This document shows, piece by piece, positions 43,365-53,300 of a DNA stretch of 64,000 nt. The stretch spans positions 124,001 through 188,000 of the forward strand of contig JADAKE010000017.1 in NCBI GenBank assembly GCA_015680865.1, read 5' to 3'. Positions within the stretch are counted from its first letter, which is position 1; the number at the start of each line of letters is the position of its first letter. The notes under the pieces are model-generated. The model did no database searches. It had not been told where the DNA came from and worked only from the letters and a program-made list of their open reading frames with translations. The position numbers and the translations under genes are program-made. The DNA is from Enterococcus lacertideformus. Lineage in GTDB: Bacteria > Bacillota > Bacilli > Lactobacillales > Enterococcaceae.

Positions 43365-43423
43365 AAAAAAGTTTAGGTATGCCAAACTTTTTTCTTTCAT
43401 TTCCCATTATTTAGGTGTAGAAT
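43365..43423 (+). promoter_or_regulatory. mntH promoter with palindromic candidate operator
   Basis: TTTCAT (43395-43400), 17-base spacer, TAGAAT (43418-43423). Directly upstream is an imperfect palindrome, AAAAAAGTTTAGG then TAT then GCCAAACTTTTTT (43365-43393). Its position next to a Mn transporter suggests a DtxR/MntR-type (EfaR-like) operator. Inference only. Confidence 0.45.
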
Positions 43424-43456
43424 GATGCTGTAAAAAGAAGAAAGGTGGTTTTTCTT

Positions 43457-44948
43457 TTGAATGATCAAAACAAACATTCTAATCATTCTCCTAACCATAG
43501 GATTTTTGAACATACAAACGGCCGCTCTCTTTCTGAAGTCAATGGTACAGTGAGCGTCCCAAAAGAAAAAGGATTTTTTAAAACACTCCTTGCCTATTCC
43601 GGTCCTGGCGCACTTGTTGCGGTAGGATACATGGATCCAGGAAACTGGTCGACTTCCATTACTGGCGGTCAAAATTTCCAATATTTATTGATGTCAGTTA
43701 TCTTGATGTCTAGTTTGATCGCTATGCTGCTGCAATACATGGCAGCAAAATTAGGGATCGTCAGCCAAATGGACCTGGCACAAGCGATTCGTGCTCGAAC
43801 AAGTAAAGCGCTAGGGATCCCACTGGTTTACGCGGTCTTTATCACTGTTTTCGATGTCCTGCTTCTGCTCTTGCTGACAAAAGTCGGTTTTAGAAAAATC
43901 GAAGCAATCGTCGTATGTTTGATTTTTGTGATCTTGTTCGTTTTCATTTATCAAGTCGCATTGTCTAATCCAGATTGGCAGGCAATGTTCAAGGGATTTC
44001 TCCCAACGAAAGATACCTTTTCAGATTCACCTGTTATTGGCGGTCAAACACCGCTGACTGGTGCTCTAGGGATCATCGGCGCAACAGTGATGCCCCATAA
44101 TCTTTATCTCCATTCGGCTGTCTCACAAACGAGAAAGATCGATCATGACGATCAAGAAGAAGTTGCTCAAGCGTTGCGTTTCACGACGTGGGATTCAAAT
44201 ATCCAGTTGACGATGGCCTTTTTCTTTAATGCCCTTCTTTTGATCATGGGCGTTGCTGTCTTCAAAACAGGTGCTGTAAAAGATCCTTCATTTTTTGGGT
44301 TGTATGAAGCACTTTCGAATCCCGATGCATTGAGCAATGGTGTATTGATGACCGTAGCAAAATCAGGACTTTTATCTACCCTTTTTGCTGTCGCATTGTT
44401 GGCATCTGGGCAAAACTCAACAATTACAGGGACTTTGACTGGACAAGTTATCATGGAAGGTTTCATCCATATGAGAATGCCGATTTGGCTGCGTCGCTTG
44501 GTTACTCGTCTGCTTTCTGTCGTACCGGTACTCATCTGCGTGATACTTACAAGCGGAAAAGGGACCTTGGAAGAACATAATGCGTTGAACCAGCTGATGA
44601 ATGACTCTCAAGTCTTTCTGGCATTCGCACTTCCTTTCTTTCTCTATGATCCCGCTGCTGATGATGACCAACAGCCAAGCAGAAATGGGCAAACGGTTCA
44701 AGAATTCATGGGTGGTCAAATTGCTGGGCTGGTTCTCGGTGATCAGTTTGACTTACTTGAATCTTCAAGGGCTGCCTCGCCAAATCGAAGGACTTTTCGG
44801 AGATAACTTATCCGACTCTATGCTTCTTTTAGCAGATACAGCCGCTTACGGCATAATCATTAGTGTACTTGCCTTGCTGGCTTGGACCATCATTGAACTT
44901 TATAAAGGAAATAAACGACAAGAAGCACTCGCAAAAGAAACAGCTTAG
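43457..44948 (+). pseudogene. mntH: NRAMP manganese transporter MntH, 4-bp duplication
   Basis: Proton-coupled Mn(II) importer. Start TTG 43457 chosen because AGAAAGGTGG ends 8 bases before it. A GTG at 43445 lies inside that site. The metal-binding motifs GYMDPGNWSTS and TVMPHNLYLH are present in membrane segments 1 and 6. The frame breaks near residue 395 where TTTC occurs twice in a row (44635-44642). Removing one copy restores ALPFSMIPLLMMTNSQAEMG through the last membrane helices. As read, the product loses its final helices. Like efrA, this is a slippage-type lesion. Confidence 0.87.
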
Positions 44949-44956
44949 AAAAACAT

Positions 44957-45003
44957 AAAAGACCGCTGACTCTGGATTATTTGATCAGAGTCAGCGGTCT
45001 TTT
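44957..45003. terminator. Bidirectional terminator between mntH and nfo
   Basis: Perfect 18-bp stem starting AAAAGACCGCTGACTCTG, with an 11-base loop and T runs on both strands, between the convergent mntH and nfo genes. Confidence 0.92.
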
Positions 45004-45004
45004 T

Positions 45005-45901
45005 TTATTTAGCAGCAGTAAGGACATTCGAAAGCATTTCCGGATCGAATGTGCCTTCTTTCAACATGTTGATCTCATAGCCATACGGAGCTTTTTTGTT
45101 CTTTTTGTCTTCTCCGATATACGGTGTTTCCAAGATTTTTGGTACCGTTTCAAAATTTGGATGGTGGACGATGGCATGCAGGGCATCAAAACCAATCGTT
45201 CCAAAACCAATATTGGCATGACGGTCTTTGTGGGAACCCTGCTCATTTTTCGAGTCATTGATGTGCAACACTTTCAAACGGTCCAATCCAATGATTTTAT
45301 CAAATTCTGTCAGCACACCGTCAAAATCATTTTTGACATCGTATCCTGCATCATTAGTATGACAAGTATCGAATGTAACAGAAAGCTTTTCATTTAACGT
45401 AACACCGTCGATGATTTTCGCTAATTCGTCAAATGTCCGACCGATCTCGGTTCCTTTTCCTGCCATCGTCTCAAGGGCGATTTGCGCTGTCTGGTCTTTT
45501 GTCAATACTTCATTCAACCCTTCGATGATCCGTGCAATACCCGCATCTGCGCCAGCACCGACATGAGCACCTGGATGAAAAGTGATCTGTTCCGCACCTA
45601 AGGATTGGGCACGTTCGATCTCCTCTCGTAAAAATTGTACTGCAAAACCAAACATCTCTGGTTTCAATGTATTGCCCAAATTGATGATGTATGGTGCATG
45701 AACAACAATATTTTTGATTCCATTTTCTGCCATAAACTGCTTTGCAGCAGGGATGTTCATTTCTTCAACTGCTTTTCTTCTTGTATTTTGCGGTGCGCCT
45801 GTATAAATCATAAATGTAGAAGAGCCATAACTGGCAGCTTCTTCCGCAGAACCTAAAAACATTTTCTTTCCGCTCATACTTACATGTGACCCTAATAACA
45901 T
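45005..45901 (-). CDS. nfo: Endonuclease IV
   Basis: AP endonuclease of base-excision repair with three zinc ions in a TIM barrel. 298 residues, intact. Family blocks are seen in order: [10 protein letters not shown] (His), [34 protein letters not shown] (Glu), [14 protein letters not shown] (Asp, His) and [17 protein letters not shown]. It ends immediately at the shared terminator. Confidence 0.95.
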   Translation of the reverse strand: MLLGSHVSMSGKKMFLGSAEEAASYGSSTFMIYTGAPQNTRRKAVEEMNIPAAKQFMAENGIKNIVVHAPYIINLGNTLKPEMFGFAVQFLREEIERAQSLGAEQITFHPGAHVGAGADAGIARIIEGLNEVLTKDQTAQIALETMAGKGTEIGRTFDELAKIIDGVTLNEKLSVTFDTCHTNDAGYDVKNDFDGVLTEFDKIIGLDRLKVLHINDSKNEQGSHKDRHANIGFGTIGFDALHAIVHHPNFETVPKILETPYIGEDKKNKKAPYGYEINMLKEGTFDPEMLSNVLTAAK

Positions 45902-46095
45902 CTTCTTTCCCCCTGATTCTATTGTACTTTTTTATAGTAACTGAAACAAAGAATAAAGAAAAGTTTCAGAACTGTTTTTTTGGAGAGAATCGTTAAAACC
46001 GCAAAAATTTATTAGGAAAAACGACCCTCACTATTTTTTTAGTTGTTTTTTTGCTATAATTATTCGAAACATAATCCATAGTTGAGGTGACCTCA

Positions 46096-48453
46096 TTGCC
46101 ACGAAAAAATACTCGAAAAAAAAATAGACGTTCCAAACAGTCGCGTTCCAAACAGCCGAAATGGTTCATCGGAAATGTCATCTTCCGTGTCTTCCAATCG
46201 TTGACTGTTCTTATTATTGTTTTGCTGCTTTTTGGGGGCGCCCTTGCGTTCGGGATTGGTTCTGGCTATTTTGCCTACCTCGTTGAAGATACAAATACCC
46301 CGACAAAAGAAGAATTGCAAGTCGAATTGGGGAATATCACAGAAACATCGAAACTTGTTTATGCAGACAATTCAGAAATCGCACAGATCCAAACTGATTT
46401 GATGCGTACGACTGTTCCTTCTGATCAGATTTCTCCGCTTTTGAAAAGTGCGATCATCAGTACAGAAGATGAATATTTCAAGGAACACAAAGGCTTTGTG
46501 CCAAAAGCGGTCTTGCGTGCCCTCGTTTCCGAAGCAACTGGGATCGGTTCATCCGGCGGTTCGACATTGACACAGCAATTGGTCAAACAGCAGATCCTGA
46601 CAGACGAAACGACGTTCAAAAGGAAAGCAAATGAAATCCTGCTGGCTGCACAGGTAGAGAAATATTTTTCTAAAGATGAAATCATTACTACTTATTTGAA
46701 TGTATCGCCATTTGGCAGAAACAATAAAGGACAAAACATTGCAGGGGTCCAAGAAGCAGCCCAAGGGATCTTTGGGGTAGATGCAAAAGACTTGAACTTG
46801 CCGCAAGCAGCTTTCATCGCTGGCTTGCCACAAAGTCCGATTACTTATAGCCCTTATACCAATACAGGTGCTCTCAAAGAAGATCTTTCAGCTGGTTTAC
46901 AACGTAAAGATGTGGTTCTCTTTAGTATGTATCGTGAAAACAAAATCACAAAGAAACAATATGAAGAAGCAAAAGCTTATGATTTAACGAAAGATTTTCT
47001 ACCACAACAGATCGCTGAACAAAAGGAACGTGATTTTTTATATTATACAGTCATGAATGAAGCAACGAAGATCATCACAAAACAATTAGCTGAAAAAGAA
47101 AAGGTAGATCTAACCGATAGCACTACCTACGATGTCTACTATCAAAAAGCGCAACAAACAATTCAAAACAAAGGGTATACAATCCATTCGACCATCGACA
47201 AAAATATATGTGCGGCTATGCAAACAGCTGCTAAAAATTATGGCTATATGCTAGATGATGGTAAAGCAACACAAGTTGAGACTGGCAATGTCTTAATGGA
47301 TAATAAAACTGGACGAATTTATGGTTTTGTGGGTGGCCGTGACTATCTTCAAAATCAAAACAATCACGCTTTTGATACTCAAAGACAAGCCGGTTCTTCT
47401 ATCAAACCAGTACTTGTTTATGGTCCAGCCATTGATATGGGGCTCGTAGGATCAGAATCAAGAGTTTCTGATTATCCAACAACTTGGCAAGAAGGGGTCA
47501 ATGCTGGAGAAAAAATTGTCAACGCAACCAACGAAGGGACAAATACCTTCCAAACGATTCGCGAATCTTTAGAATGGTCCAACAATATTCCTGCTTACCA
47601 TCTCTACCAAGAAGTCTTGAATAGTGGCGGTTCCAAACAATATGCTTATGAAAACTATTTAGCAAAAATGAATTATCCAACCAATTCCAACTGGGGAGTA
47701 GAATCAGCGCCTTTAGGAACGATTGATGTCACTACGCTTCAGCAAACCAATGGCTTTCAGACTCTAGCAAATGATGGTGTTTACCAAGAAGGATATATCG
47801 TTGATTCCATCACGGACAATTCAGGAAAAATCATCTATAAGCATGAGGAAAATCCTGTGAGAGTCTATTCTAAAGATGCAGCATCAATCATGCATGATAT
47901 GATGCGCAGCGTGCTAACGGCTAAAATTACTACACCATTCAAAGACGATATCACTAGTTTAAATAGTGAGCTCGGCAAAGCAGACTGGATCGGTAAAACA
48001 GGTTCAACGAATGAATACCGAGACTCATGGCTAATCGTTTCTACCCCTTCTATCACTATAAGTAGTTGGGCTGGTCACGATGACAATACAGGTATGGATG
48101 CAAATGCACGAAAACGATCGTCTCGCTATTTAGCAAATATGATCAATCAAGTGTATCTAACAAACCCCACAATTTTTGGCACAAAAGAGAAATTTGAACT
48201 ATCTCCAGATGTTTCTAAGAAAAAAGTAATGGCCTTTACCGGTCAAAATCCTGGGAAAGTCACCATCGATAAAAAAACAATCGAAACACCAAGTAAAACC
48301 GTTGAATCTCTTTGGGCAAAAAACGGACCAAAAAAAGCATCCTTTAAATTTGGTATAGGCGGAACAGACGAAAATTATAAAAATTACTGGAATACTGCTT
48401 TTGCTTATGCGAGAGCCAATCCAGAAATAAAAGATGATAAAAAAGATGATTGA
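46096..48453 (+). CDS. Class A penicillin-binding protein (PBP1A/2A family)
   Basis: Bifunctional peptidoglycan glycosyltransferase/transpeptidase. Start TTG 46096, with TTGAGGTGA ending 5 bases before it. A GTG at 46087 falls within that site. Very basic N-terminus, one membrane anchor (about 30-60), GT51 domain with ISTEDEYFKEHKGF and GGSTLTQQLVKQ, then the transpeptidase with GSSIKP (active Ser and Lys), WSNN and KTGSTNEYRDSW. 785 residues, intact. Upstream and convergent to ccpA as in E. faecalis. Base composition falls partway through the gene (see findings). Confidence 0.93.
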   Translation: MPRKNTRKKNRRSKQSRSKQPKWFIGNVIFRVFQSLTVLIIVLLLFGGALAFGIGSGYFAYLVEDTNTPTKEELQVELGNITETSKLVYADNSEIAQIQTDLMRTTVPSDQISPLLKSAIISTEDEYFKEHKGFVPKAVLRALVSEATGIGSSGGSTLTQQLVKQQILTDETTFKRKANEILLAAQVEKYFSKDEIITTYLNVSPFGRNNKGQNIAGVQEAAQGIFGVDAKDLNLPQAAFIAGLPQSPITYSPYTNTGALKEDLSAGLQRKDVVLFSMYRENKITKKQYEEAKAYDLTKDFLPQQIAEQKERDFLYYTVMNEATKIITKQLAEKEKVDLTDSTTYDVYYQKAQQTIQNKGYTIHSTIDKNICAAMQTAAKNYGYMLDDGKATQVETGNVLMDNKTGRIYGFVGGRDYLQNQNNHAFDTQRQAGSSIKPVLVYGPAIDMGLVGSESRVSDYPTTWQEGVNAGEKIVNATNEGTNTFQTIRESLEWSNNIPAYHLYQEVLNSGGSKQYAYENYLAKMNYPTNSNWGVESAPLGTIDVTTLQQTNGFQTLANDGVYQEGYIVDSITDNSGKIIYKHEENPVRVYSKDAASIMHDMMRSVLTAKITTPFKDDITSLNSELGKADWIGKTGSTNEYRDSWLIVSTPSITISSWAGHDDNTGMDANARKRSSRYLANMINQVYLTNPTIFGTKEKFELSPDVSKKKVMAFTGQNPGKVTIDKKTIETPSKTVESLWAKNGPKKASFKFGIGGTDENYKNYWNTAFAYARANPEIKDDKKDD

Positions 48454-48460
48454 CCCAAAT

Positions 48461-48492
48461 AAAAAGCAGCTGCGATTTCGTAGCTGCTTTTT
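48461..48492. terminator. Bidirectional terminator between the PBP gene and ccpA
   Basis: AAAAAGCAGCT/AGCTGCTTTTT stem with a 10-base loop, T runs on both strands, between convergent genes. Confidence 0.88.
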
Positions 48493-48523
48493 ATAAACCG
48501 TGCGATACACTATTCTAATACTT

Positions 48524-49534
48524 TTATTTCGTTGAGCCTTTTTCTTCAATCACATATGGTAACACGATCGTTTTTTCTTCAAAATCCTCTTTGTTCATCA
48601 TTTTTGTTAATAAACGCATTGAAACCGCGCCAAGATCATATAAGGGTTGAGTGATACTTGTTAAGCGTGGACGAGCAACTTCAGTCAGTAATGAGTTATT
48701 ACTTGTAATGATTTCGAATTCTTCTGGTACTTTTACACCTTTATCTAAAAGCCCATCAAGAATGCCGATTGCTAATTCATCATCTGAAACATATACAGCT
48801 GTTGCTCCGCTGTTATAAATGCGATCAACCAATGATAAACCATCTTTGAAGTTATATTCTGCTTCAAAAATCAAGCCTTCACTGTAAGATAATTCATTTT
48901 CTTTAAGAGCTTCTTTATATCCTTTCAAACGGTTCTGCCCATTGATAGGATCAATCAATGCACCACTTACAAATGCGATTTTTTTATTACCATTTTTAGC
49001 TAATTTGTTTACAGCATCTTTTGTAGCTGAAGTGTAATCAATATTTACGCTACCCACTTGTTCATCTGGATCAATCGAACCAGCTAAAACAACAGGTGTT
49101 TTCGAACGTGAAAATTCTCCGCGAATTTCATCCGTGATATGGTGACCCATAAAAATCACGCCGTCTACTTGTTTTGCTAAAAGATTATTTAATACATTTA
49201 ATACATTTACTTCTTTTTGGTCATTTCCATCTGAGTTTGCTAAGATGATGTTGTATTTATACATTGTTGCGACATCGTCGATCCCCCGAGCTAAAGAGGC
49301 GAAAAACATGTTGCTAACATCAGGAATGATGACTCCGACCGTCGTTGTTTTTTTACTTGCTAGACCTCGAGCAACTGCATTCGGACGATAATCTAAACGA
49401 TCAATGACTTCTAACACTTTTTTTCTTGTTGCAGGCTTTACATTGGGGTTACTGTTAACGACACGTGAAACAGTAGCCATCGAAACATTTGCCTCTCTCG
49501 CTACATCATAAATAGTAATTGTTTGCTTTTCCAT
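48524..49534 (-). CDS. ccpA: Catabolite control protein A
   Basis: LacI-family global regulator that binds cre sites with HPr-Ser46-P. It partners functionally with HprK, also in this window. Start ATG 49534 (MEKQTITIYDVAREANVS) after AGGAG. A longer frame exists but has no site. The HTH TIYDVAREANVSMATVSRVV covers 6-25, with the hinge DYRPNAVARGLASKK near 47-61. 336 residues, intact. Divergent from pepQ. A cre-like TGCAACCGTTTTAC lies between them at about 49618-49631. Confidence 0.96.
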   Translation of the reverse strand: MEKQTITIYDVAREANVSMATVSRVVNSNPNVKPATRKKVLEVIDRLDYRPNAVARGLASKKTTTVGVIIPDVSNMFFASLARGIDDVATMYKYNIILANSDGNDQKEVNVLNVLNNLLAKQVDGVIFMGHHITDEIRGEFSRSKTPVVLAGSIDPDEQVGSVNIDYTSATKDAVNKLAKNGNKKIAFVSGALIDPINGQNRLKGYKEALKENELSYSEGLIFEAEYNFKDGLSLVDRIYNSGATAVYVSDDELAIGILDGLLDKGVKVPEEFEIITSNNSLLTEVARPRLTSITQPLYDLGAVSMRLLTKMMNKEDFEEKTIVLPYVIEEKGSTK

Positions 49535-49742
49535 TATTGTGCTCCTATTCTTTTTTATCTGTTTTCTGAAAATACGATTTACATTTCTAAAATAGAATAT
49601 CAAATTCTACCATAAATTGCAACCGTTTTACTACCGCTTTCATGAAAATAATTATTTTTTTCACCTAGAAAATATTGGTCTTTTAATCATTCAGTGGTAC
49701 AATTATCTAATAATTCAATAAATTAGAAAGAAGGATGCCAAA

Positions 49743-50845
49743 ATGAATAACGTAAAAATCGATGAATTACGTAAATGGATGGCTCGAAATCAAGTAGACC
49801 TAGCTTACATTAATGATCCTGGACACATTGCTTATTTTTCAGGATATAAAAGTGAACCACATGAACGAGTCCTTGCATTATTCATTCCCCTTGAACAAGA
49901 TCCTTTCTTATTCACACCAGCATTAGAAGTTGAAGATGCCCAAAAAAGTACTTGGAAATTTGATGTTCGTGGCTATTTAGATAGCGAAGATCCTTTGGAA
50001 ATTATCGGAAAAGAAATTCATACACGTTATGGTCAGCCTGGAAATATCGGTATTGAAAAAAATGCATTAACTGTTGAACGCTTTGAAGCAATTTCAGACT
50101 GTTTATCGGGGACAGATTCTTTTACCGATTTGACATCAATCATTCAACGTCTCCAACTAGTTAAAACACTTGAAGAAAAAGAGCAATTACTGGCTGCTGG
50201 TAAGTGGGCTGATATCGCTTTTGAGATTGGTTTTAACGCAGTAAAATCAGGAGTCACTGAACAAGCAATTATTGCAGAAATCGAATACCAACTAAAAAAA
50301 CAAGGAGTTTCTCAAATGTCTTTTGATACACTTGTTTTACTGGAACAAATGCAGCAAGTCCTCATGGTGCGCCGGGAAATACCAAGATCGTCCCAAATGA
50401 ACTTGTTTTGTTTGATTTAGGTGTTGTCTGGGATGGTTACTGTAGTGACGCAACTCGCACAATCGCATACAAACAACCAACAGAATTTCAAGAAAAAATT
50501 TATCAAATTACACTTGAAGCACAACTAGCTGCACAAGCAGCAGTTCGACCTGGCGTAACAGCTTCTGAGCTAGACCAAATTGCTCGAAATGTCATTAATA
50601 GGTATGGTTATGGTGAATACTTCAACCATCGTTTAGGTCATGGCATCGGGACTACCGTCCATGAATTTCCTTCTCTTGTTGAAGGAAACGACCTTGTTAT
50701 CGAAGAAGGTATGTGCTTTTCTCTTGAACCAGGCATTTATATTCCTAATCAAGTAGGTGTTCGTATCGAAGACTGTGTCTATGTAACAAAAGATGGCTGT
50801 ATCCCATTTACCACGACTCCGAAAGAATTACTAGTCCTTGATTAA
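49743..50845 (+). pseudogene. pepQ: Xaa-Pro dipeptidase, frameshifted
   Basis: M24-family metallopeptidase that cleaves X-Pro dipeptides. The N-terminal half is open from ATG 49743 with AAGAAGGATG upstream. The frame is lost at SFDTLVL: one A missing near 50339 (TTTACTGG for TTTAACTGG) turns [16 protein letters not shown] into unrelated sequence. The C-terminal half then carries all metal ligands: [16 protein letters not shown] (two Asp), [11 protein letters not shown] (His), SLEPGIYI (Glu) and RIEDCVYV (Glu). Corrected length 367 residues, as expected. Confidence 0.9.
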
Positions 50846-50873
50846 TTATTTTCTTTTTTACTAATTTTATAAA

Positions 50874-50933
50874 ACAATAAAAACACAACGATATTTGATG
50901 ACCTGATCGAATATAGTAGGTGTTTTTTATTGT
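50874..50933 (+). terminator. Terminator of pepQ
   Basis: Long stem with ACAATAAAAACAC pairing to GTGTTTTTTATTGT (one bulge), a 33-base loop, then TTTT. The remaining stretch to the cyclase gene shows nothing else. Confidence 0.65.
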
Positions 50934-51188
50934 TTTAACGGCAGACCCTATTCTTCATTGCTTGATCAATCTGAGAACACCATATTCCATGAATGAAAGA
51001 TATCCTTCGAACCAAACGAAGCTACGATAACAATGGTCCTTACTTTTGTCCCAAGTTTCCCCTATTTATTCAACAAAAAATCAACAAAAAGCTGTCTAAA
51101 AGTTTATGTTAAAAATGAAAAAAAAAGAAAAAAAATCGATGCTTTCAGCTATCCTTTAAATATAAATTTTTTAAAGGAGTGGTTAAAA

Positions 51189-51959
51189 TTGAAACTAATT
51201 GATTTAAGTATCGCTATCGAAAATGATTTACCAAGTGATCCCAAAGAAATGATTCCCCAAATCACTTATATTGATCATGAACAAAGTGTACAAGATATGC
51301 TTCGTTTTTTTGGAACAGCTAAAAAAGAAGATCTTCCTGATGGGCTGGCATGGGCAATCGAGAAAATCCAATTAACTACTCATTCCGGTACGCATTTGGA
51401 CGCACCTTATCATTATCATCCTACCATGGACAAAGGAAAATCCTCTTGGAATATTGATCAAATTCCTCTTGAGTGGTGCTATGGTGATGGTGTAGTCTTA
51501 GATTTTTCAGAAAAACCCGATGGTTATAAATTAACCATTAAAGATTTTAAAGAAGCACTTAAAAACATCAATTATGTGTTAAAAGAAAAAGATATCGTAT
51601 TGATTCGAACTGGAGCAGATCAACACTGGGGGACCTTAGATTATTTAATCAGTGGCTGTGGTGTAGGAAGAGAAGCCACTTTATGGTTACTTGAACAAGG
51701 AATAAAGGTTGTTGGAACGGATGCTTGGTCTTGGGATAGGCCTTTACCATTTATTGCAAAAGAGTTTGATGTGACAGGAGATTCGTCCATTATTTGGGAA
51801 GGGCATTTTGCAGGAATTGAAAAAACTTATTGCCATCTTGAAAAATTAACCAACCTTGATAAGTTACCTCCCACAGGCTTTAAACTAAGTTGTTATCCAA
51901 TCAAAATAAAACAAGCAAGCGCCGGTTGGGTCCGTGCTGTAGCTATGTACGAAGAATAA
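51189..51959 (+). CDS. Cyclase family protein (kynurenine-formamidase-like)
   Basis: 256 residues from TTG 51189, chosen because TAAAGGAGT lies 8 bases upstream. The longer open frame before it reads as low-complexity lysine codons. The metal-binding signature THSGTHLDAPYHYHP near residue 65 defines the cyclase/KynB superfamily of amide hydrolases. VVGTDAWSWDRPLPF and a His/Glu C-terminal region follow. Substrate unknown. No tryptophan catabolic genes are nearby. Intact monocistronic gene. Confidence 0.85.
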   Translation: MKLIDLSIAIENDLPSDPKEMIPQITYIDHEQSVQDMLRFFGTAKKEDLPDGLAWAIEKIQLTTHSGTHLDAPYHYHPTMDKGKSSWNIDQIPLEWCYGDGVVLDFSEKPDGYKLTIKDFKEALKNINYVLKEKDIVLIRTGADQHWGTLDYLISGCGVGREATLWLLEQGIKVVGTDAWSWDRPLPFIAKEFDVTGDSSIIWEGHFAGIEKTYCHLEKLTNLDKLPPTGFKLSCYPIKIKQASAGWVRAVAMYEE

Positions 51960-52050
51960 ATTCTCTTTTATTCGTTGTCTGGTATCGATTTTTATCATTT
52001 TATAGCAGAGAAAAACAACAGTTTTTTTAGAAATATATTTTGCTGACAAA

Positions 52051-52103
52051 AACAAAGACTGTAGCGATCCTCTCAAAAAAGGAGATGAGCAACAGTCTTT
52101 GTT
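52051..52103. terminator. Bidirectional terminator between the cyclase and YtxH genes
   Basis: AACAAAGACTGT/ACAGTCTTTGTT stem around a 29-base loop with an inner CTC/GAG pairing. T runs on both strands; the genes are convergent. Confidence 0.85.
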
Positions 52104-52129
52104 TTTATTTCACTAGGTTAATAGCTAAA

Positions 52130-52726
52130 TTATTTTTCACTATCTGTAAATGTTGATTTCAATTTTTCTTTCGCTGTCTTCGCATCTTCTTGAGCCATAT
52201 TTGCCGTCTCTTTCGCATCTTCTGCAACAGGATTTGCTTTAGCTAAACCCTCTTTAACCGTTTGGCCAGCTTGCGTAGCATGTTCTTTTGCGCTGGTCAA
52301 AATATCTTCGGAGGCATCTTTGACCGTTTCATTCATATGACTAGCAGGTTGTTTCAGCTCATCTGCTGATTTTTTAAAACGTTGCGACAAATCTTCGGAT
52401 TGTTCTTTTAGTGTTAATAAAATATCTTCGGAGTCATCTTCTACATCATTTGCTGAATCATTGACTTTATTTTTCACATTACCAGCAAAATCTCCAACTT
52501 GTTGAGATAAGTCTTGTGCTTTTTCTTTCGCAATATCTGTTAATGCAGCTGATTTTTCCTTTGCCATATCTGTATAATCAGAAGTCATATCAAGAAAATC
52601 ATCTGCTTGAGCAGCCAATTCATCACGCAACTCTTTCCCTGATTTTGGTGCTAATAATAATGCTGCAACTGCTGCTGCTGTTCCCCCAATAACTGCTCCT
52701 AGTAAAAATCCACCTTTTTTTCCCAT
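52130..52726 (-). CDS. YtxH domain general-stress-type protein
   Basis: 198 residues from ATG 52726 with GGAGG 9 bases upstream. N-terminal glycine-rich membrane helix (GGFLLGAVIGGTAAAVAALLLAPKSGKELRDEL), the YtxH hallmark, then a long amphipathic, Ala/Lys/Asp-rich helical region with repeated AK-x-x-A and DxAxxxA patterns resembling LEA-type or apolipoprotein-like proteins. Second gene of a pair with the DUF948 protein. Such pairs are usually cell-envelope stress genes. Function unproven. Confidence 0.85.
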   Translation of the reverse strand: MGKKGGFLLGAVIGGTAAAVAALLLAPKSGKELRDELAAQADDFLDMTSDYTDMAKEKSAALTDIAKEKAQDLSQQVGDFAGNVKNKVNDSANDVEDDSEDILLTLKEQSEDLSQRFKKSADELKQPASHMNETVKDASEDILTSAKEHATQAGQTVKEGLAKANPVAEDAKETANMAQEDAKTAKEKLKSTFTDSEK

Positions 52727-52728
52727 AA

Positions 52729-53163
52729 TCAAATTCCTCCTGTCTTTTGTTTTTTATTTTTGAAAAACTTCAAAGCTGTTCCTCCAACTTTTCCAGCAAT
52801 TGTTGCTTTAGCGGTTGTTTTACCAATCCCACCTACTTTTGTTGCAATGTTTTTACTTGAAGTATTAAGCTCTGAGACGCTTTCACTCAAATCTGCAATA
52901 GCTGTAAACAAAGGATCGATTGTTTCTACTTTGCCATTAATATCTAACAGCAGTTCATTGCTTTTAACCAATAAACCTTCTACTTGCCTTGATAAAAGGT
53001 CAACATCTTTTGTTATAACTTCAATCGTCGTATTGGTTTTGGCAACTGTTTGATCTACTTTTTCTAAAGTTTTAGACAATTGTAGTAAAACTTTTACAAT
53101 AAAAACAACAAGCACTACAAAGGCAATGGCTGCAATAAATCCTGCAATTTCTCCACCGGACAT
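52729..53163 (-). CDS. DUF948 membrane protein
   Basis: 144 residues: an N-terminal membrane helix (IAGFIAAIAFVVLVVFIVKVLL), then a coiled-coil region (KTLEKVDQTVAKTNTTIEVITKDVDLL), as in the DUF948 family that pairs with YtxH. The ATG follows AAGGGAG. Its stop lies 3 bases before the YtxH start. Probably envelope-associated; role unknown. Intact. Confidence 0.87.
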   Translation of the reverse strand: MSGGEIAGFIAAIAFVVLVVFIVKVLLQLSKTLEKVDQTVAKTNTTIEVITKDVDLLSRQVEGLLVKSNELLLDINGKVETIDPLFTAIADLSESVSELNTSSKNIATKVGGIGKTTAKATIAGKVGGTALKFFKNKKQKTGGI

Positions 53164-53235
53164 AATTCAACTCCCTTTCTGATACTCTTTATATTAGCAT
53201 AGCATTTTCACATTTTTAAAACAAATAAAAAATAG

Positions 53236-53279
53236 CAAAGCTTCAACTACTTTTATTTATACGAGCAGTTGAAGCTTTG
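53236..53279 (-). terminator. Terminator of galU
   Basis: 13-bp perfect stem CAAAGCTTCAACT/AGTTGAAGCTTTG with an 18-base loop, followed by a T run on the minus strand. Confidence 0.85.
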
Positions 53280-53300
53280 ATGATCAAAGAAGAGTATTCT

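Noticed and set aside
43445..44806. A 453-residue MntH with a novel C-terminus
   Set aside because: The last 60 or so residues lose all hydrophobicity and family similarity, while the normal NRAMP ending is present in the next frame right after a TTTC duplication.
51033..51188. An N-terminal extension of the cyclase
   Set aside because: The extension encodes lysine-rich low-complexity sequence. A good ribosome site lies just before the TTG at 51189.
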